Shown here one piece after another: positions 9,360 through 17,725 of a stretch of DNA of 64,000 bases (positions are counted from its first letter, which is position 1; every line of letters starts with the position of its first letter). A program made the translations under genes and the position numbers. This DNA comes from Nocardioides sp. Root240 (lineage in GTDB: Bacteria > Actinomycetota > Actinomycetes > Propionibacteriales > Nocardioidaceae). The stretch covers positions 348,599-412,598 of the forward strand of contig NZ_LMIT01000009.1 in assembly GCF_001428825.1 (NCBI RefSeq), written 5' to 3'. The notes under the pieces were generated by a model, which searched no databases, had not been told where the DNA came from, and saw only the letters and a program-made list of their open reading frames with translations.

Positions 9360-9433
9360 CGCGGGGTGGAGCAGCTCGGTAGCTCGCTGGGCTCATAACC
9401 CAGAGGTCGCAGGTTCAAATCCTGCCCCCGCTA
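9360..9433 (+). tRNA. Initiator tRNA-fMet (CAT), integration target
   Basis: It folds as a full cloverleaf. The acceptor arm is 9360-9366 with 9426-9432, the anticodon CAT is at 9394-9396, and the TTCAAAT loop is closed by GCAGG/CCTGC. Initiator features are an unpaired C1 (opposite U72) and three consecutive G:C pairs in the anticodon stem (GGG/CCC). The 3' end is followed by CAA, so CCA is not encoded. The 3' part from the anticodon stem onward is the att core shared with 61291-61328. Confidence 0.97.
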
Positions 9434-9437
9434 CAAA
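9400..9437 (+). repeat. attL core (tRNA-fMet 3' part)
   Basis: 38 bases identical to 61291-61328. The match begins in the 3' strand of the anticodon stem, runs through the T arm and acceptor, and ends in CAAA. One mismatch (A versus G) then separates it from another shared TTCAGGC. This is the classical layout of a tyrosine-recombinase attachment site in a tRNA gene, with an integrase gene immediately inside. Confidence 0.93.
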
Positions 9438-9438
9438 A

Positions 9439-9472
9439 TTCAGGCTCGGAATCTACGGATTCCGAGCCTGAA
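9439..9472 (+). terminator. Element-borne hairpin behind the tRNA
   Basis: A perfect 15-bp stem (TTCAGGCTCGGAATC with GATTCCGAGCCTGAA) around a TACG loop starts two bases after the att core. It probably replaces the tRNA terminator displaced by integration. The downstream T-run is weak (ATTTG). The hairpin at 61330-61364 is its counterpart in element 2. Confidence 0.8.
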
Positions 9473-9493
9473 AGCATTTGAGACTTGATCCAG

Positions 9494-9523
9494 TGTCCAG
9501 AAACTGTCCACAAACCCTGTCCG
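9494..9523 (+). repeat. Arm-type direct repeats of element 1, left side
   Basis: Three copies of TGTCCA/G start at 9494, 9505 and 9518, giving spacings of 11 and 13 bp; GAAAC lies between the first two. Their position between att core and xis fits binding sites for the integrase N-terminal domain or Xis. The same 11/13 spacing with another sequence is found in element 2. Confidence 0.6.
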
Positions 9524-9608
9524 AATACGGGCGGAAGGACAGATCGCGATCTCGGCATCCGAGCCATCCGGATGACTGCCGATCGGTTCGGACTCGTCTG
9601 CGCACCTG

Positions 9609-9863
9609 ATGGGTATGAAGACCACCAGTGCACCAGAAACAGCAACTACGACTCCGGGCGGCCTGGAGCCCCTGATGAGCCTCGAGGAACTCTCCGAGTA
9701 CCTCCACGTCCCGATCAAGACCCTGTACGACTGGCGACTGACCGGCAAGGGGCCCTGTGCGGTCCGCGTCGGCCGCCAGTTGCGGTTCTTCGTCGGCGAC
9801 GTCCACGACTGGCTGGCCAGCCAGCGCGAACAGCAACCGGGCATCACGTCAAGCGGGGCGTGA
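9609..9863 (+). CDS. Excisionase-like HTH protein of element 1
   Basis: 84 residues. The core LMSLEELSEYLHVPIKTLYDWRLTGKGP, followed by VRVGRQLRFFVGDVHDWL, is a MerR-like winged helix (HTH_17 type) typical of excisionases beside actinobacterial integrases. A second in-frame ATG at 9615 could also be the start. The gene ends 6 bp before the integrase start codon and is co-directional with it. It probably bends the att DNA and favours excision. It is clearly homologous to the element 2 protein at 61508-61747 but differs at both ends. Confidence 0.88.
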   Translation: MGMKTTSAPETATTTPGGLEPLMSLEELSEYLHVPIKTLYDWRLTGKGPCAVRVGRQLRFFVGDVHDWLASQREQQPGITSSGA

Positions 9864-9869
9864 TCCGCC

Positions 9870-11060
9870 GTGGCTAGGCCGCGGACCCCGATCGGCACCT
9901 TCGGGGAGATCTCCTTCGCCCCCACAACGGGCGGCGGGTTCCGTGCCCGCACCCGCTATCGAGACGACGACGGGAAGGTCCGGCGGGTGTCGGCCACGGG
10001 AGCATCCCGATCCGAGGCCGTACGCAACCTCAAGAAGGCGGTAGCCCAACGGCCCACCTACCGATCCGCGGGCGAGCTGAGCGGCGACAGTTCCTTCACG
10101 CGCCTGGTAAAGGTATGGCTCAGCGACCTGGACGCCGAAGCGAGACTGGCTCCCAGCACGCGCGCGTTGTACGAGCGCAACATGCGTCAACTGGTTCTGC
10201 CCGCGTTCGCGGATTACACCCTGCGCGAGATCACGGTGAGCAAGGTGGATCGCTACATCAAGACGCTGGCCACGGCACAGAGTCACAGCATGGCGAAGCA
10301 GGCCAGAACGGTGCTGAGTCTGGCCTTCGGGCTCGCGGTCCGCTACGACGCACTGTCCAAGAACCCAGTGCGGGACATCGCGCAGATGCGCAAGCCACCC
10401 ACTCAGGCGATGGCACTCACCCTGGCCCAGGTGGAACAGATCCGCATTGCGGCACGCAGTTGGCGACGCGGCCCGGGATTCGCGGGGCCCCCGCCCGATG
10501 GCCAGCTGGAGCAGATCATCGAGGTCATGCTCGGCACATCGGCTCGGATCGGTGAGGTGCTCGCGATCCGCAAGTGCGACGTCGACGTCACCGTGTCGCC
10601 CGCAACGGTCCGGATCAGCGGAACGATCGTCTCGCCCTCAGGTGGGCCCACACACCGGCAGCCGCACCCCAAGACCAAGACGTCCTCACGTACCGTCGCA
10701 GTCCCGTCGTTCACCGCCGCGGTCCTGCGGAGACGACTGGAAGGTCTCGCGCCCGAGGAGCCCGAGCACCTGATCTTCTTCAGCCGTACCGGGACACCGT
10801 TGACGACCAACAATGTCCGCCGGCGCCTCCGTGCGGTCATGGACGACGCCGGAATCGAGGGCGTGACCCCACATTCCTTCCGACGCACCGTCGCGACTGT
10901 TGTCGACCGTGCCGGCGGCGCAGACCTTGCGGCTGAACTCCTCGGTCACACCTCTTCGGACATCACCAAAGCGCACTACATCGAACCTAGCGAGAAGGTG
11001 AATCCGGTGACTGCCGACATCCTTGAAGCCCTCGCGCCCCGCGATGGGGCAGAAGGATGA
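9870..11060 (+). CDS. Tyrosine recombinase (integrase) of element 1
   Basis: 396 residues from a GTG at 9870. Residues ~1-60 form an arm-binding-type N-terminus, and ~75-165 a core-binding SAM-like domain (STRALYERNMRQLVLPAF). Residues ~185-385 are the catalytic domain: Arg in TSARIGEVLAIR (about 227), HSFRR (about 335), LLGHTSSD, and the nucleophile Tyr in AHYIE (about 370). All catalytic residues are present, so the enzyme looks active. It should recombine the tRNA-fMet attB with the element attP. It is about two-thirds identical by eye to the element 2 integrase; the catalytic half is best conserved and the N-terminus least. Confidence 0.95.
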   Translation: MARPRTPIGTFGEISFAPTTGGGFRARTRYRDDDGKVRRVSATGASRSEAVRNLKKAVAQRPTYRSAGELSGDSSFTRLVKVWLSDLDAEARLAPSTRALYERNMRQLVLPAFADYTLREITVSKVDRYIKTLATAQSHSMAKQARTVLSLAFGLAVRYDALSKNPVRDIAQMRKPPTQAMALTLAQVEQIRIAARSWRRGPGFAGPPPDGQLEQIIEVMLGTSARIGEVLAIRKCDVDVTVSPATVRISGTIVSPSGGPTHRQPHPKTKTSSRTVAVPSFTAAVLRRRLEGLAPEEPEHLIFFSRTGTPLTTNNVRRRLRAVMDDAGIEGVTPHSFRRTVATVVDRAGGADLAAELLGHTSSDITKAHYIEPSEKVNPVTADILEALAPRDGAEG

Positions 11061-11531
11061 GGCCGGAGCCTGGCACCCTCCGTGGCGTCGCAGTGTTGCT
11101 CGGATCCGATGACATCTCACCGCCCACCTGGAGTGCGCGCTGGAGTTCGCGCTAGGGGGATCAGGCCCGTCACGCCGTCCGGTCCGCCATGGTGCTGCAC
11201 TCGACCCCTGCTGGTTGTTGCCGATCACCTCGGGTTGCCTTGGAGTACTGCGGGTGCCGAGAGTTGGCACTTGACAGGCAGCCGAGCGCGAGCGCACGGT
11301 GGAGGCGTGTCTTCTCGGACCCGTGCCTCTGCCGCCATCGTGCCCCTGCCGGTTCGCGGCGTGGCACTCTCCGGTGCCGGACACTGTCCGGCACCGTGAC
11401 CACGCCTGAATCTCCGGCTGTGCACCGGGCGCACAGCCTGCAACGCAGCAGTAGATCCACGGTGCCGCGTCGGGCGCGGCACCGCCGAGGTCGGGTTGGC
11501 ACTCGGCTGGCGGAGTCAGCGCAGTCGCTTG
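11061..11531. other. Non-coding stretch after int1
   Basis: About 470 bases with no convincing gene. Short open frames occur on both strands, but none has a ribosome-binding site or recognisable sequence. It presumably carries the integrase 3' end and the promoter of the toxin-antitoxin operon. Confidence 0.5.
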
Positions 11532-11546
11532 ATAAGGTTGCCTTAT
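11532..11546 (+). promoter_or_regulatory. Palindrome over the start codon of the HTH-nucleotidyltransferase gene
   Basis: ATAAGG-TTG-CCTTAT is a perfect 6+6 inverted repeat whose last two bases are the first two of the ATG at 11545. The encoded protein has its own N-terminal HTH, so this is a natural candidate autoregulatory operator that would also block translation initiation or early elongation. Confidence 0.55.
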
Positions 11547-12015
11547 GACACTGCTGGGCGAGTACCTTGGAGCGCAACGTGACGAGGACGTCGCCCGCCT
11601 GCGCCGCGTCCTCGCGCTTCGCGCGCTCGCTACGGGAATGTCGCAACGGCAGATCGCCGAGGCCCTCGGCATCACTCAGCCGGCCGTCAGCCAGCAGCTC
11701 AAGTTCGCGCGCCATCTGGGCGAGGTCCACCCGGAGGTCCTGCTCGACGCGGGGGCACCGATCCTTCGTTCCCTCGCGGAGGAGCACGGGTATTCGCGGT
11801 TGGCGGTCTTCGGTTCGGTCGCCCGACGGCAGGCCCGCGAGGACTCTGACATCGACCTGATCGTGGAGGCGCCTGCAAAAGTCTCCTCGTTCGACTTCAT
11901 CCGGTTCCGGCAGCTCCTGGAGAAGGTGCTGGGGCGTGAGATCGACCTGGTCGAGTACGGCGGTCTGAAGTCCGGTCTCGACGACGACATCCGTCGCGAG
12001 GCGGTGCTGCTGTGA
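11545..12015 (+). CDS. HTH + MNT nucleotidyltransferase (MntA-type antitoxin)
   Basis: 156 residues in two parts. Residues ~28-58 are a helix-turn-helix (TGMSQRQIAEALGITQPAV). Residues ~75-156 are a minimal nucleotidyltransferase with AVFGSVARRQAREDSDIDL, carrying the GS motif and the DxD metal pair, and a later Asp in REIDLVEYGG. MntA proteins neutralise HEPN-family RNases by AMP-adding the toxin tyrosine. The N-terminal DNA-binding domain is an extra relative to the minimal MntA and suggests combined repressor and antitoxin function. Its stop overlaps the start of the HEPN gene (TGATG). Confidence 0.88.
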   Translation: MTLLGEYLGAQRDEDVARLRRVLALRALATGMSQRQIAEALGITQPAVSQQLKFARHLGEVHPEVLLDAGAPILRSLAEEHGYSRLAVFGSVARRQAREDSDIDLIVEAPAKVSSFDFIRFRQLLEKVLGREIDLVEYGGLKSGLDDDIRREAVLL

Positions 12016-12404
12016 TGGACCGCAAGGCCGCCAAGGAACTCGCCCACATCGAAGCGTGGTTCGAGCGGGTCGTCGAGATTGTCGAGCGTGGCCGGGACGC
12101 CTACCTGGCCGATGCGCTCCTGCAGGAGGCCGGCGACTCGCTGATGATGAAGCTCGGCGAGGCCGCCAACCGCTTGTCGAAGCTGGGCGTCCTGGCGCCC
12201 GCCGGCGTGGAATGGGCGATCGCGGTGGCGAACCGGAACTTCATCATTCACCAGTACGACGAGATCAATCGGTCGATCACTTGGCAGACCTTGGCTGTTG
12301 ACCTCCGCGAGTGGCGCGAGTCGTTGGCGCCACTGTTCGCGGACGCATGCCGGTCTCTGGCGGTCAAGGCTGACGGCTCTGAAGAGCCGCTGCAGCGCAA
12401 CTGA
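12015..12404 (+). CDS. HEPN-domain toxin (HepT-like RNase)
   Basis: 129 residues from the ATG at 12015 (a GTG at 12012 is also possible). It is an all-helical HEPN protein with the catalytic signature RNFIIHQY (Rx4H, about residues 74-81). The Tyr after the His is the residue modified in HepT-MntA systems. HEPN toxins are metal-independent RNases. TGATG coupling to the upstream nucleotidyltransferase strongly supports a toxin-antitoxin pair. Placed between integrase and relaxase, it probably stabilises the integrated element. Confidence 0.87.
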   Translation: MDRKAAKELAHIEAWFERVVEIVERGRDAYLADALLQEAGDSLMMKLGEAANRLSKLGVLAPAGVEWAIAVANRNFIIHQYDEINRSITWQTLAVDLREWRESLAPLFADACRSLAVKADGSEEPLQRN

Positions 12405-12626
12405 CGCGCCATCCCTCCTCGCCCTCCTCACTCCTCCCCGGCTGCCCTCGCCGCTCCCGCTCCCGCCTCCACGTCACCCCACTCCACATCCCTGTCCCTG
12501 CCCCGGCACCCCAACCCTTTCTCGATCCCACACGTATTGCACCTCGAGGTGTACAGCCCCATGTCCACTTCAGGTTGGCCTGTGGATGAAGGTGCGTACC
12601 TGAGGGTCTGTGGAACGGAAACGGCC
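12405..12626. other. C-rich non-coding tract before the relaxase
   Basis: Bases ~12412-12520 are strongly C-biased on the + strand, almost a polypyrimidine run with few purines. They sit directly upstream of a MobF relaxase gene, where origins of transfer are often located. No clear nic consensus or inverted repeat could be recognised, so oriT is only a possibility. Confidence 0.35.
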
Positions 12627-15600
12627 GTGACGGTCTCGATGCGCCGCATGTCGGCAGGCACGGGCTACCAGTACCTGCTGCGCAGCGTCGTGGCCGGCGA
12701 CGGCGACCGCGCCATGTCGACGCCGCTCACCCGCTACTACGCCGAGACGGGTACGCCGCCCGGCCGCTGGATGGGTTCCGGCCTGGCAGCGTTCGGGGAC
12801 GGCCGTCTGCACCCGGGCATGCAAGTGAGCGAAGCGCAACTGGCCTTGTTGATCGGGATGGGCCGGGACCCGGTGACCGGAGACCAATTGGGACTTGCCT
12901 ATCCGACGTACAAGAAGCTTTCCGCCCGGATCGAGGAACGCGTCGCTGGGCTGGACCCGGAGATGACTCAGGAGGACTGTGCGGCCGAGACGAGCCGCAT
13001 CGAAGCCGAGGAAACCAAAGCAGGGAGCCGGAATGCGGTCGCCGGCTTCGACCTGACCTTCAGCGTGCCGAAGTCGGTCTCGGTCCTGTGGGGCGTCGCC
13101 GACGCGGCGACCCAGGAACGGATCGTCAACGCCCACCACGCAGCCGTGAGCGACGTCCTTGCGTACTTCGAGCGCGAGGTCGCCGCCACGAGAGCGGGGC
13201 TCGCGGACCGCGATGGGGCGGTCGCCCAGGTCGGTGTCGCTGGTGTCGCGGCCGTCGCGTACGACCACTACGACTCCCGGGCAGGTGACCCGCAACTCCA
13301 CACCCACCTCGTCTTGTCGAACAAGGTCCTCACTCTGCGCGACGGACAGTGGCGCAGCCTGGACGGCCGCCCGGTCTTCGCCTCTGTCACCGGACTCTCC
13401 GCGCACTACAACGCCCTGCTCGCCGACCGCCTGACACGCGACCTCGGTGTCGAGTGGGAGCTGCGTCAACGTGGCGCGGACCGGAACCCGCAGTGGGAGA
13501 TCGTCGGCGTCAGTGACGAGCTGATCGCCGAGTTCTCGAGCCGTACCCGTGAGATCGAACTGAGGAAGGACGAACTCATCGCCGAGTACGTCGCCCGGCA
13601 CGGCCGGATGCCCTCGGCGAAGACGATCGTCGAGCTTCGCGCCCAAGCCACCCTCGCCACCCGGCCACCGAAGGAAACCCGGTCCCTGGCGGACCTCACA
13701 GCACAATGGCGCCAGCGAGCGGCTGCGCATCTCGGGTTGGAGCCCACGTCGTGGGCAGCGACTCTGCTCGATAACGCCGCCGGGTCACTCAACGTGGACG
13801 ACGTCCCCCTCGCGGCAATCGAAGCAATCGGCGCAGACGTTGTCACTGCGGTGAGCGTCAAGCGCTCGGTCTGGAGCCACTGGAATCTGCTGGCCGAGGT
13901 CTCGAAGCAGACGATGGACATGCGCTTTGCCAGCACCGCAGAACGGGAGGCGGTGGTGGCGATGGTGGTCGACGCGGCACAGTTCCAATCCGTGGCGCTG
14001 ACGCCTCCGGAGTTGGCGATCAGTCCGGTTCGGTTCCAGCGCGAGGACGGGACCAGTATCTTCCGGCCACGGCACTCGGTGAAGTACTCCTCGACCGCAG
14101 TGATCGAAGCCGAGACCCGGCTCCTCGACCGCTCCGAAAAGACCACCGCACCGTCGGTGCCGCCATCCGTCGTCATGCGCGCCATCCGCGATGCCCATGG
14201 GGCGCTCAGCGCCGAACAGCGCACAGCCTTGGAGAGCATCACCGACTCCGGGCGCCTGGTCGACTTGTTGGTCGGCCCGGCCGGGGCGGGCAAGACCACG
14301 ACCATGCATGCGCTTCGATCGGCGTGGGTCCACGAGCACGGCAGGGGGAGTGTCGTGGGTCTCGCACCGTCGGCCACCGCTGCGCAGGCCCTGGCGGACG
14401 ACCTCAGAATCGCATGCGACAACACCGCCAAATGGCTGTACGAGTACGACCACGGCCGCACCCAACTCCGCCCCGGGCAACTGGTGATCATCGATGAGGC
14501 CACCTTGGCCGGCACAACCAGCCTCGACCGAATCAGCGGCATCGCCGCCGGCGCCGGCGCGAAGTTGCTGCTCGTCGGCGACCCCCACCAACTCCAGTCC
14601 ATCGACGCCGGCGGCGCGTTCGCCCTGCTGGTTGACCGCCGTACCGACGCCCCCGAGTTGACCGAGATTCACCGGTTCAAGAACAAATGGGAGAAGCACG
14701 CCTCCCTCGCCCTACGCCGCGGGGAGGCCGAAGTCATGTCGACCTACGCCCGACAGGACCGAATCCGCGAAGGCATGACCGACGACATGCTCGACGCCGC
14801 CTACGAAGCCTGGCGCGCAGACACCAACTCCGGTGTGGCGAGCCTGCTCGTGGCCGAGTCCGCGCGCGCCGTACAAGCACTCAACGAACGAGCCCGCGCC
14901 GAGCGCCTGCTCGTCGACGGTGCTGTCAACGGCCGAGAAGTCCACCTCACCGGCGGGAGTCGGGCGTCGGTGGGCGATGTCGTGATCACTCGACGAAACG
15001 ATCGCACCATCGAAACTACGGCCCGGGGATGGGTGATGAACGGAGACCGCTGGCGCATCACCGACATCCGACGAGACGGGTCCGTGGCCGTCAATCGTCT
15101 CGACCTGCGCCGCCGGGGGAGCAGCGTCCTGCCGGCGGAGTACGTCGAGCACCACCTCGACCTCGGGTACGCCGTCACAGCCCACCGCGCCCAGGGCATC
15201 ACCGTCGACACCTCGCATGTCGTTGTTACGCCGACGACAACCCGGGAGAACCTCTACGTCTCGATGAGTCGCGGCCGAGACTCGAACATTGCGTACGTCG
15301 CCCTCGACCAACCGGACGACAGTCACTCGACTCCGGAACTCGAGGACGTCACGGCGCGCACCGTGCTGTTCGGAGTGCTCCAACACAGCGGCGCCAGCTT
15401 GTCCGCCCACCAGACGATGGAAGCCGAGTACGCCATCCACGGCGGCATCGCCCGCCTCGCCGCAGAACTCGAGACCATTGCCGCCGATGCACAGCGGGAC
15501 CGCTTCGTCGACTTGCTCAACCGATCCGGGCTGACAGCCGACCAGCTATCGGCTGCTGTTGAGTCTGCCGCTTTCGGACCCCTCACCTCCGCACTCCGCA

Positions 15601-16151
15601 GAGCCGAGGCCTACCACCACGACCTGGAAGCCCTGGTGCCCCGTATCGTCCGACAGCACGGCCTCGATGACGCCGACGACATCGCGGCTGTACTCCGCCA
15701 TCGCACGGACCGCGTCGCCTCGTCTTCTCCACGAGGTTGCCGACTTCACCCGAGACTGATCGCCGGACTCATCCCCGAGCCGCTGGGTGTGATGAGCATC
15801 AAGGATCGTCAGGCGCTCGATCAGCGTAAGGAGCTGATCGAATCTCGCGCGCGGATGCTTGCAGACATGGCGATCTGTTCGGGGGATGCCTGGGTTCGGT
15901 GCTTGGCGGAGCTGCCAAGCCGTCCGTGGGGCCGAGACGAATGGCTCGGTGCGGCGATCACAGTCGCTGCCTACCGCGACCGCTACAACATCACCTCGGT
16001 CGTGCCTGTTGGTGCGGGATTGGTCAGCGAGACCCAATGGATGGATCGTCAGCGAGCGTTGGGCGCGGTCCGTGACGCGTCATGCCTCGGTCGGACCGAC
16101 CGCGGTGGGGCGCACCTAGTTGGCGGCGGGTCGGTCATCTCGGCTCCATAG
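12627..16151 (+). CDS. MobF-family relaxase-helicase (TrwC/TraA type)
   Basis: About 1174 residues from a GTG at 12627, which gives the usual actinobacterial N-terminus TVSMRRMSAGTGYQYLL; an in-frame ATG at 12537 is less likely. TrwC relaxase domain, ~1-300: candidate catalytic tyrosines Y37/Y38 in LTRYYAETG and the metal triad in DPQLHTHLV (~220). Helicase domain, ~510-900: Walker A GPAGAGKTTT (~550), Walker B VIIDEATLAG (~620), motif V/VI region YAVTAHRAQGITVD and ENLYVSMSRGRDSN. The C-terminal segment LIAGLIPEPLG is typical. It would nick and unwind the element at oriT. No coupling protein or mating-pore gene is present in the window, so the element looks mobilizable rather than self-transmissible. 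Confidence 0.92.
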   Translation: MTVSMRRMSAGTGYQYLLRSVVAGDGDRAMSTPLTRYYAETGTPPGRWMGSGLAAFGDGRLHPGMQVSEAQLALLIGMGRDPVTGDQLGLAYPTYKKLSARIEERVAGLDPEMTQEDCAAETSRIEAEETKAGSRNAVAGFDLTFSVPKSVSVLWGVADAATQERIVNAHHAAVSDVLAYFEREVAATRAGLADRDGAVAQVGVAGVAAVAYDHYDSRAGDPQLHTHLVLSNKVLTLRDGQWRSLDGRPVFASVTGLSAHYNALLADRLTRDLGVEWELRQRGADRNPQWEIVGVSDELIAEFSSRTREIELRKDELIAEYVARHGRMPSAKTIVELRAQATLATRPPKETRSLADLTAQWRQRAAAHLGLEPTSWAATLLDNAAGSLNVDDVPLAAIEAIGADVVTAVSVKRSVWSHWNLLAEVSKQTMDMRFASTAEREAVVAMVVDAAQFQSVALTPPELAISPVRFQREDGTSIFRPRHSVKYSSTAVIEAETRLLDRSEKTTAPSVPPSVVMRAIRDAHGALSAEQRTALESITDSGRLVDLLVGPAGAGKTTTMHALRSAWVHEHGRGSVVGLAPSATAAQALADDLRIACDNTAKWLYEYDHGRTQLRPGQLVIIDEATLAGTTSLDRISGIAAGAGAKLLLVGDPHQLQSIDAGGAFALLVDRRTDAPELTEIHRFKNKWEKHASLALRRGEAEVMSTYARQDRIREGMTDDMLDAAYEAWRADTNSGVASLLVAESARAVQALNERARAERLLVDGAVNGREVHLTGGSRASVGDVVITRRNDRTIETTARGWVMNGDRWRITDIRRDGSVAVNRLDLRRRGSSVLPAEYVEHHLDLGYAVTAHRAQGITVDTSHVVVTPTTTRENLYVSMSRGRDSNIAYVALDQPDDSHSTPELEDVTARTVLFGVLQHSGASLSAHQTMEAEYAIHGGIARLAAELETIAADAQRDRFVDLLNRSGLTADQLSAAVESAAFGPLTSALRRAEAYHHDLEALVPRIVRQHGLDDADDIAAVLRHRTDRVASSSPRGCRLHPRLIAGLIPEPLGVMSIKDRQALDQRKELIESRARMLADMAICSGDAWVRCLAELPSRPWGRDEWLGAAITVAAYRDRYNITSVVPVGAGLVSETQWMDRQRALGAVRDASCLGRTDRGGAHLVGGGSVISAP

Positions 16152-16258
16152 GCGGCTCCCGCGTCCGGATGGCCGCCCAGTCATGGTCGGAGCAACGCAG
16201 TCCCATCGGGCAGTTCGGTTGTGGCACAGGCTTCTTCGCCCGGAAGGAGTTCCAGCAG

Positions 16259-16636
16259 CTACTGAGCCTGTGGCGCTGCAGCCTGGTCGTCATCGCTCGC
16301 GTCGGCTATCTCGATCGACATCGCCCACGCGCTCATGGTGTCGAGGACATCGCGTAGCCGCTCGCCGTGGGGAGTCAGCTGGTACACCACGCGGGGCGGG
16401 ATCTCGGGGTACGAGGTACGAGTCACTATGCCGTAGGCCTCGAACTGGCGAAGACGGCTGGTCAGCGTGTGCGGGCTGATGCCGGGCAGGGCAGCACGCA
16501 ACTCGGTGAATCGGAGCGGCCCGGGAAGGAGTTCGCGGACCACGAGTGTGGCCCAGGGTCCGTTGACCAAGGCCAGAAAGCGCGCAACCCCGCACTCGGG
16601 AAGGCTCGAGTTCGTCACATTGTGACGATAGCCCAT
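16259..16636 (-). CDS. HxlR-family transcriptional regulator
   Basis: 125 residues. It is a winged helix with a conserved N-terminal Cys (PECGVARFLALVNGPW) and the family pattern VVRELLPGPLRFTELRAALPGISPHTLTSR, followed by the wing (RVVYQLTPHG). HxlR proteins sense electrophiles or redox state, often through that Cys, and commonly control a divergent oxidoreductase gene. Here the NmrA-like gene starts 45 bp away on the other strand. The start is the ATG at 16636; a GTG 18 bp downstream is an alternative. Confidence 0.88.
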   Translation of the reverse strand: MGYRHNVTNSSLPECGVARFLALVNGPWATLVVRELLPGPLRFTELRAALPGISPHTLTSRLRQFEAYGIVTRTSYPEIPPRVVYQLTPHGERLRDVLDTMSAWAMSIEIADASDDDQAAAPQAQ

Positions 16637-16677
16637 TAGTGCAGTTGATGTAACTGGTGCAGTGCTTGTACTAATGG
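16633..16677. promoter_or_regulatory. Inverted repeat between hxlR-type and NmrA-like genes
   Basis: CCATTAGT (16633-16640) and ACTAATGG (16670-16677) are exact inverted copies 29 bp apart. They fill the divergent intergenic region and overlap the HxlR start codon. This is a likely operator for the HxlR protein, controlling itself and the divergent oxidoreductase. Confidence 0.6.
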
Positions 16678-16680
16678 CTC

Positions 16681-17538
16681 ATGACCTATGTGATTCATGG
16701 CGCTACCGGCGCCCAAGGTGGACCCGTCGTCGCCGCTCTCACCGCAGTGGGCAAGCCCGTCGTCGCACTCACCCGCAGGCAGGATGCCGTCGTTAACGGA
16801 GCACGTGTGCGGGCCGTAGATGCGTCTTCGGTTGAGCAGTTGGCCGAGGCCTACCGCGGAGCAGACGGTGTCTTTGTGCACTTGCCGATGGCAAGCGAGG
16901 CTGACAGAGAAGCCTTCGCAAGAAGCGTCGTTGCAGCGCTGGGGGAGGTGCGACCGGCCCGGGTGGTGTTCTCCACGAGCGGTAGCGTCGTCGTGCCCGA
17001 AGGGGGTGCCGGGCAGAGCACGTCAGCGGGGGTCTCGACCCTGATCAACGGACTCGAGGAAACCGGACTGGACCACGTGGTCGTGGCTCCTCGGCTGTTC
17101 CTGGAGAACCTGCTGATGCCACCGGTCGTCGCATCGGCACGCGAGCGCGGCTCCTTGCCCTACCCGCTGCGGGCAGACTTTCCCGTGTCCTGGGCTTCCC
17201 ACCTCGACGTGGCCGACGTCGTCGCTGAACTGTTCGCGCGCCGCGAGGTCCCTGGCGTCGTGGAGGTCGGCCACGATCCAGCGATTCTCGGAGCTGACCT
17301 GGCTGGAGCGTTCGGCACGCGGCTCGGCCACGACGTCGCTTATCAGGCACTCACGCCAGCGGCCTTCGGGGAGATCATCAAGCCACTGCTTGGCCCGGCG
17401 TCCACAGGTGTCGTAGGCCTGTACGAGTACCTGGGCTCACTCGCGCACGCTGCCATCGCTCCGGGGCGCTCAGCGCAGTCGCTGCTCGGAATCATGCCCC
17501 GAAGTGTCCAACAGTGGCTGGCCGACGTGAGCTTGTGA
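16681..17538 (+). CDS. NmrA-like atypical SDR / NAD(P)H-binding oxidoreductase
   Basis: 285 residues. It opens with the NAD(P)-binding motif VIHGATGAQGGPVV at the extreme N-terminus. It lacks the classical SDR YxxxK pair, as NmrA/QOR2-type atypical SDRs do, and has FSTSGSVV and APRLFLENLL in the expected places. Such proteins are quinone or enone reductases or redox sensors. The divergent HxlR gene suggests induction by electrophilic compounds. The 188-bp gap before the convergent aldehyde dehydrogenase gene shows nothing else. Confidence 0.82.
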   Translation: MTYVIHGATGAQGGPVVAALTAVGKPVVALTRRQDAVVNGARVRAVDASSVEQLAEAYRGADGVFVHLPMASEADREAFARSVVAALGEVRPARVVFSTSGSVVVPEGGAGQSTSAGVSTLINGLEETGLDHVVVAPRLFLENLLMPPVVASARERGSLPYPLRADFPVSWASHLDVADVVAELFARREVPGVVEVGHDPAILGADLAGAFGTRLGHDVAYQALTPAAFGEIIKPLLGPASTGVVGLYEYLGSLAHAAIAPGRSAQSLLGIMPRSVQQWLADVSL

Positions 17539-17725
17539 GAGCGCGGCCGCAGGACCGGCAGTCGCTCCGTAGCCACGGATGTTCAGTCGGTTCGCTGCGG
17601 TGTGAGCCGCCCGGCGGCGCGCTCTGCCACGAAGGCGTGTGGATGCCGGCAATGAGGCCACCGGCAGGGTGTGCCTGCTTGAGACGCCGGACTGTCGATA
17701 GGTGGATGAACCGGTGACGCGAAGC

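Noticed and set aside
5539..9396. A 1285-codon open frame on the minus strand
   Set aside because: It is antisense to the UPF0182 and UPF0126 genes, with low-complexity Arg/Val/Leu/Asp composition. It is a by-product of high GC3 on the coding strand.
12412..12520. The C-rich tract as a CRISPR array or tandem repeat
   Set aside because: There is base bias but no regular repeat-spacer structure.
12570..13730. A minus-strand frame over the start of the relaxase
   Set aside because: Antisense of the MobF domain; no family and no ribosome-binding site.
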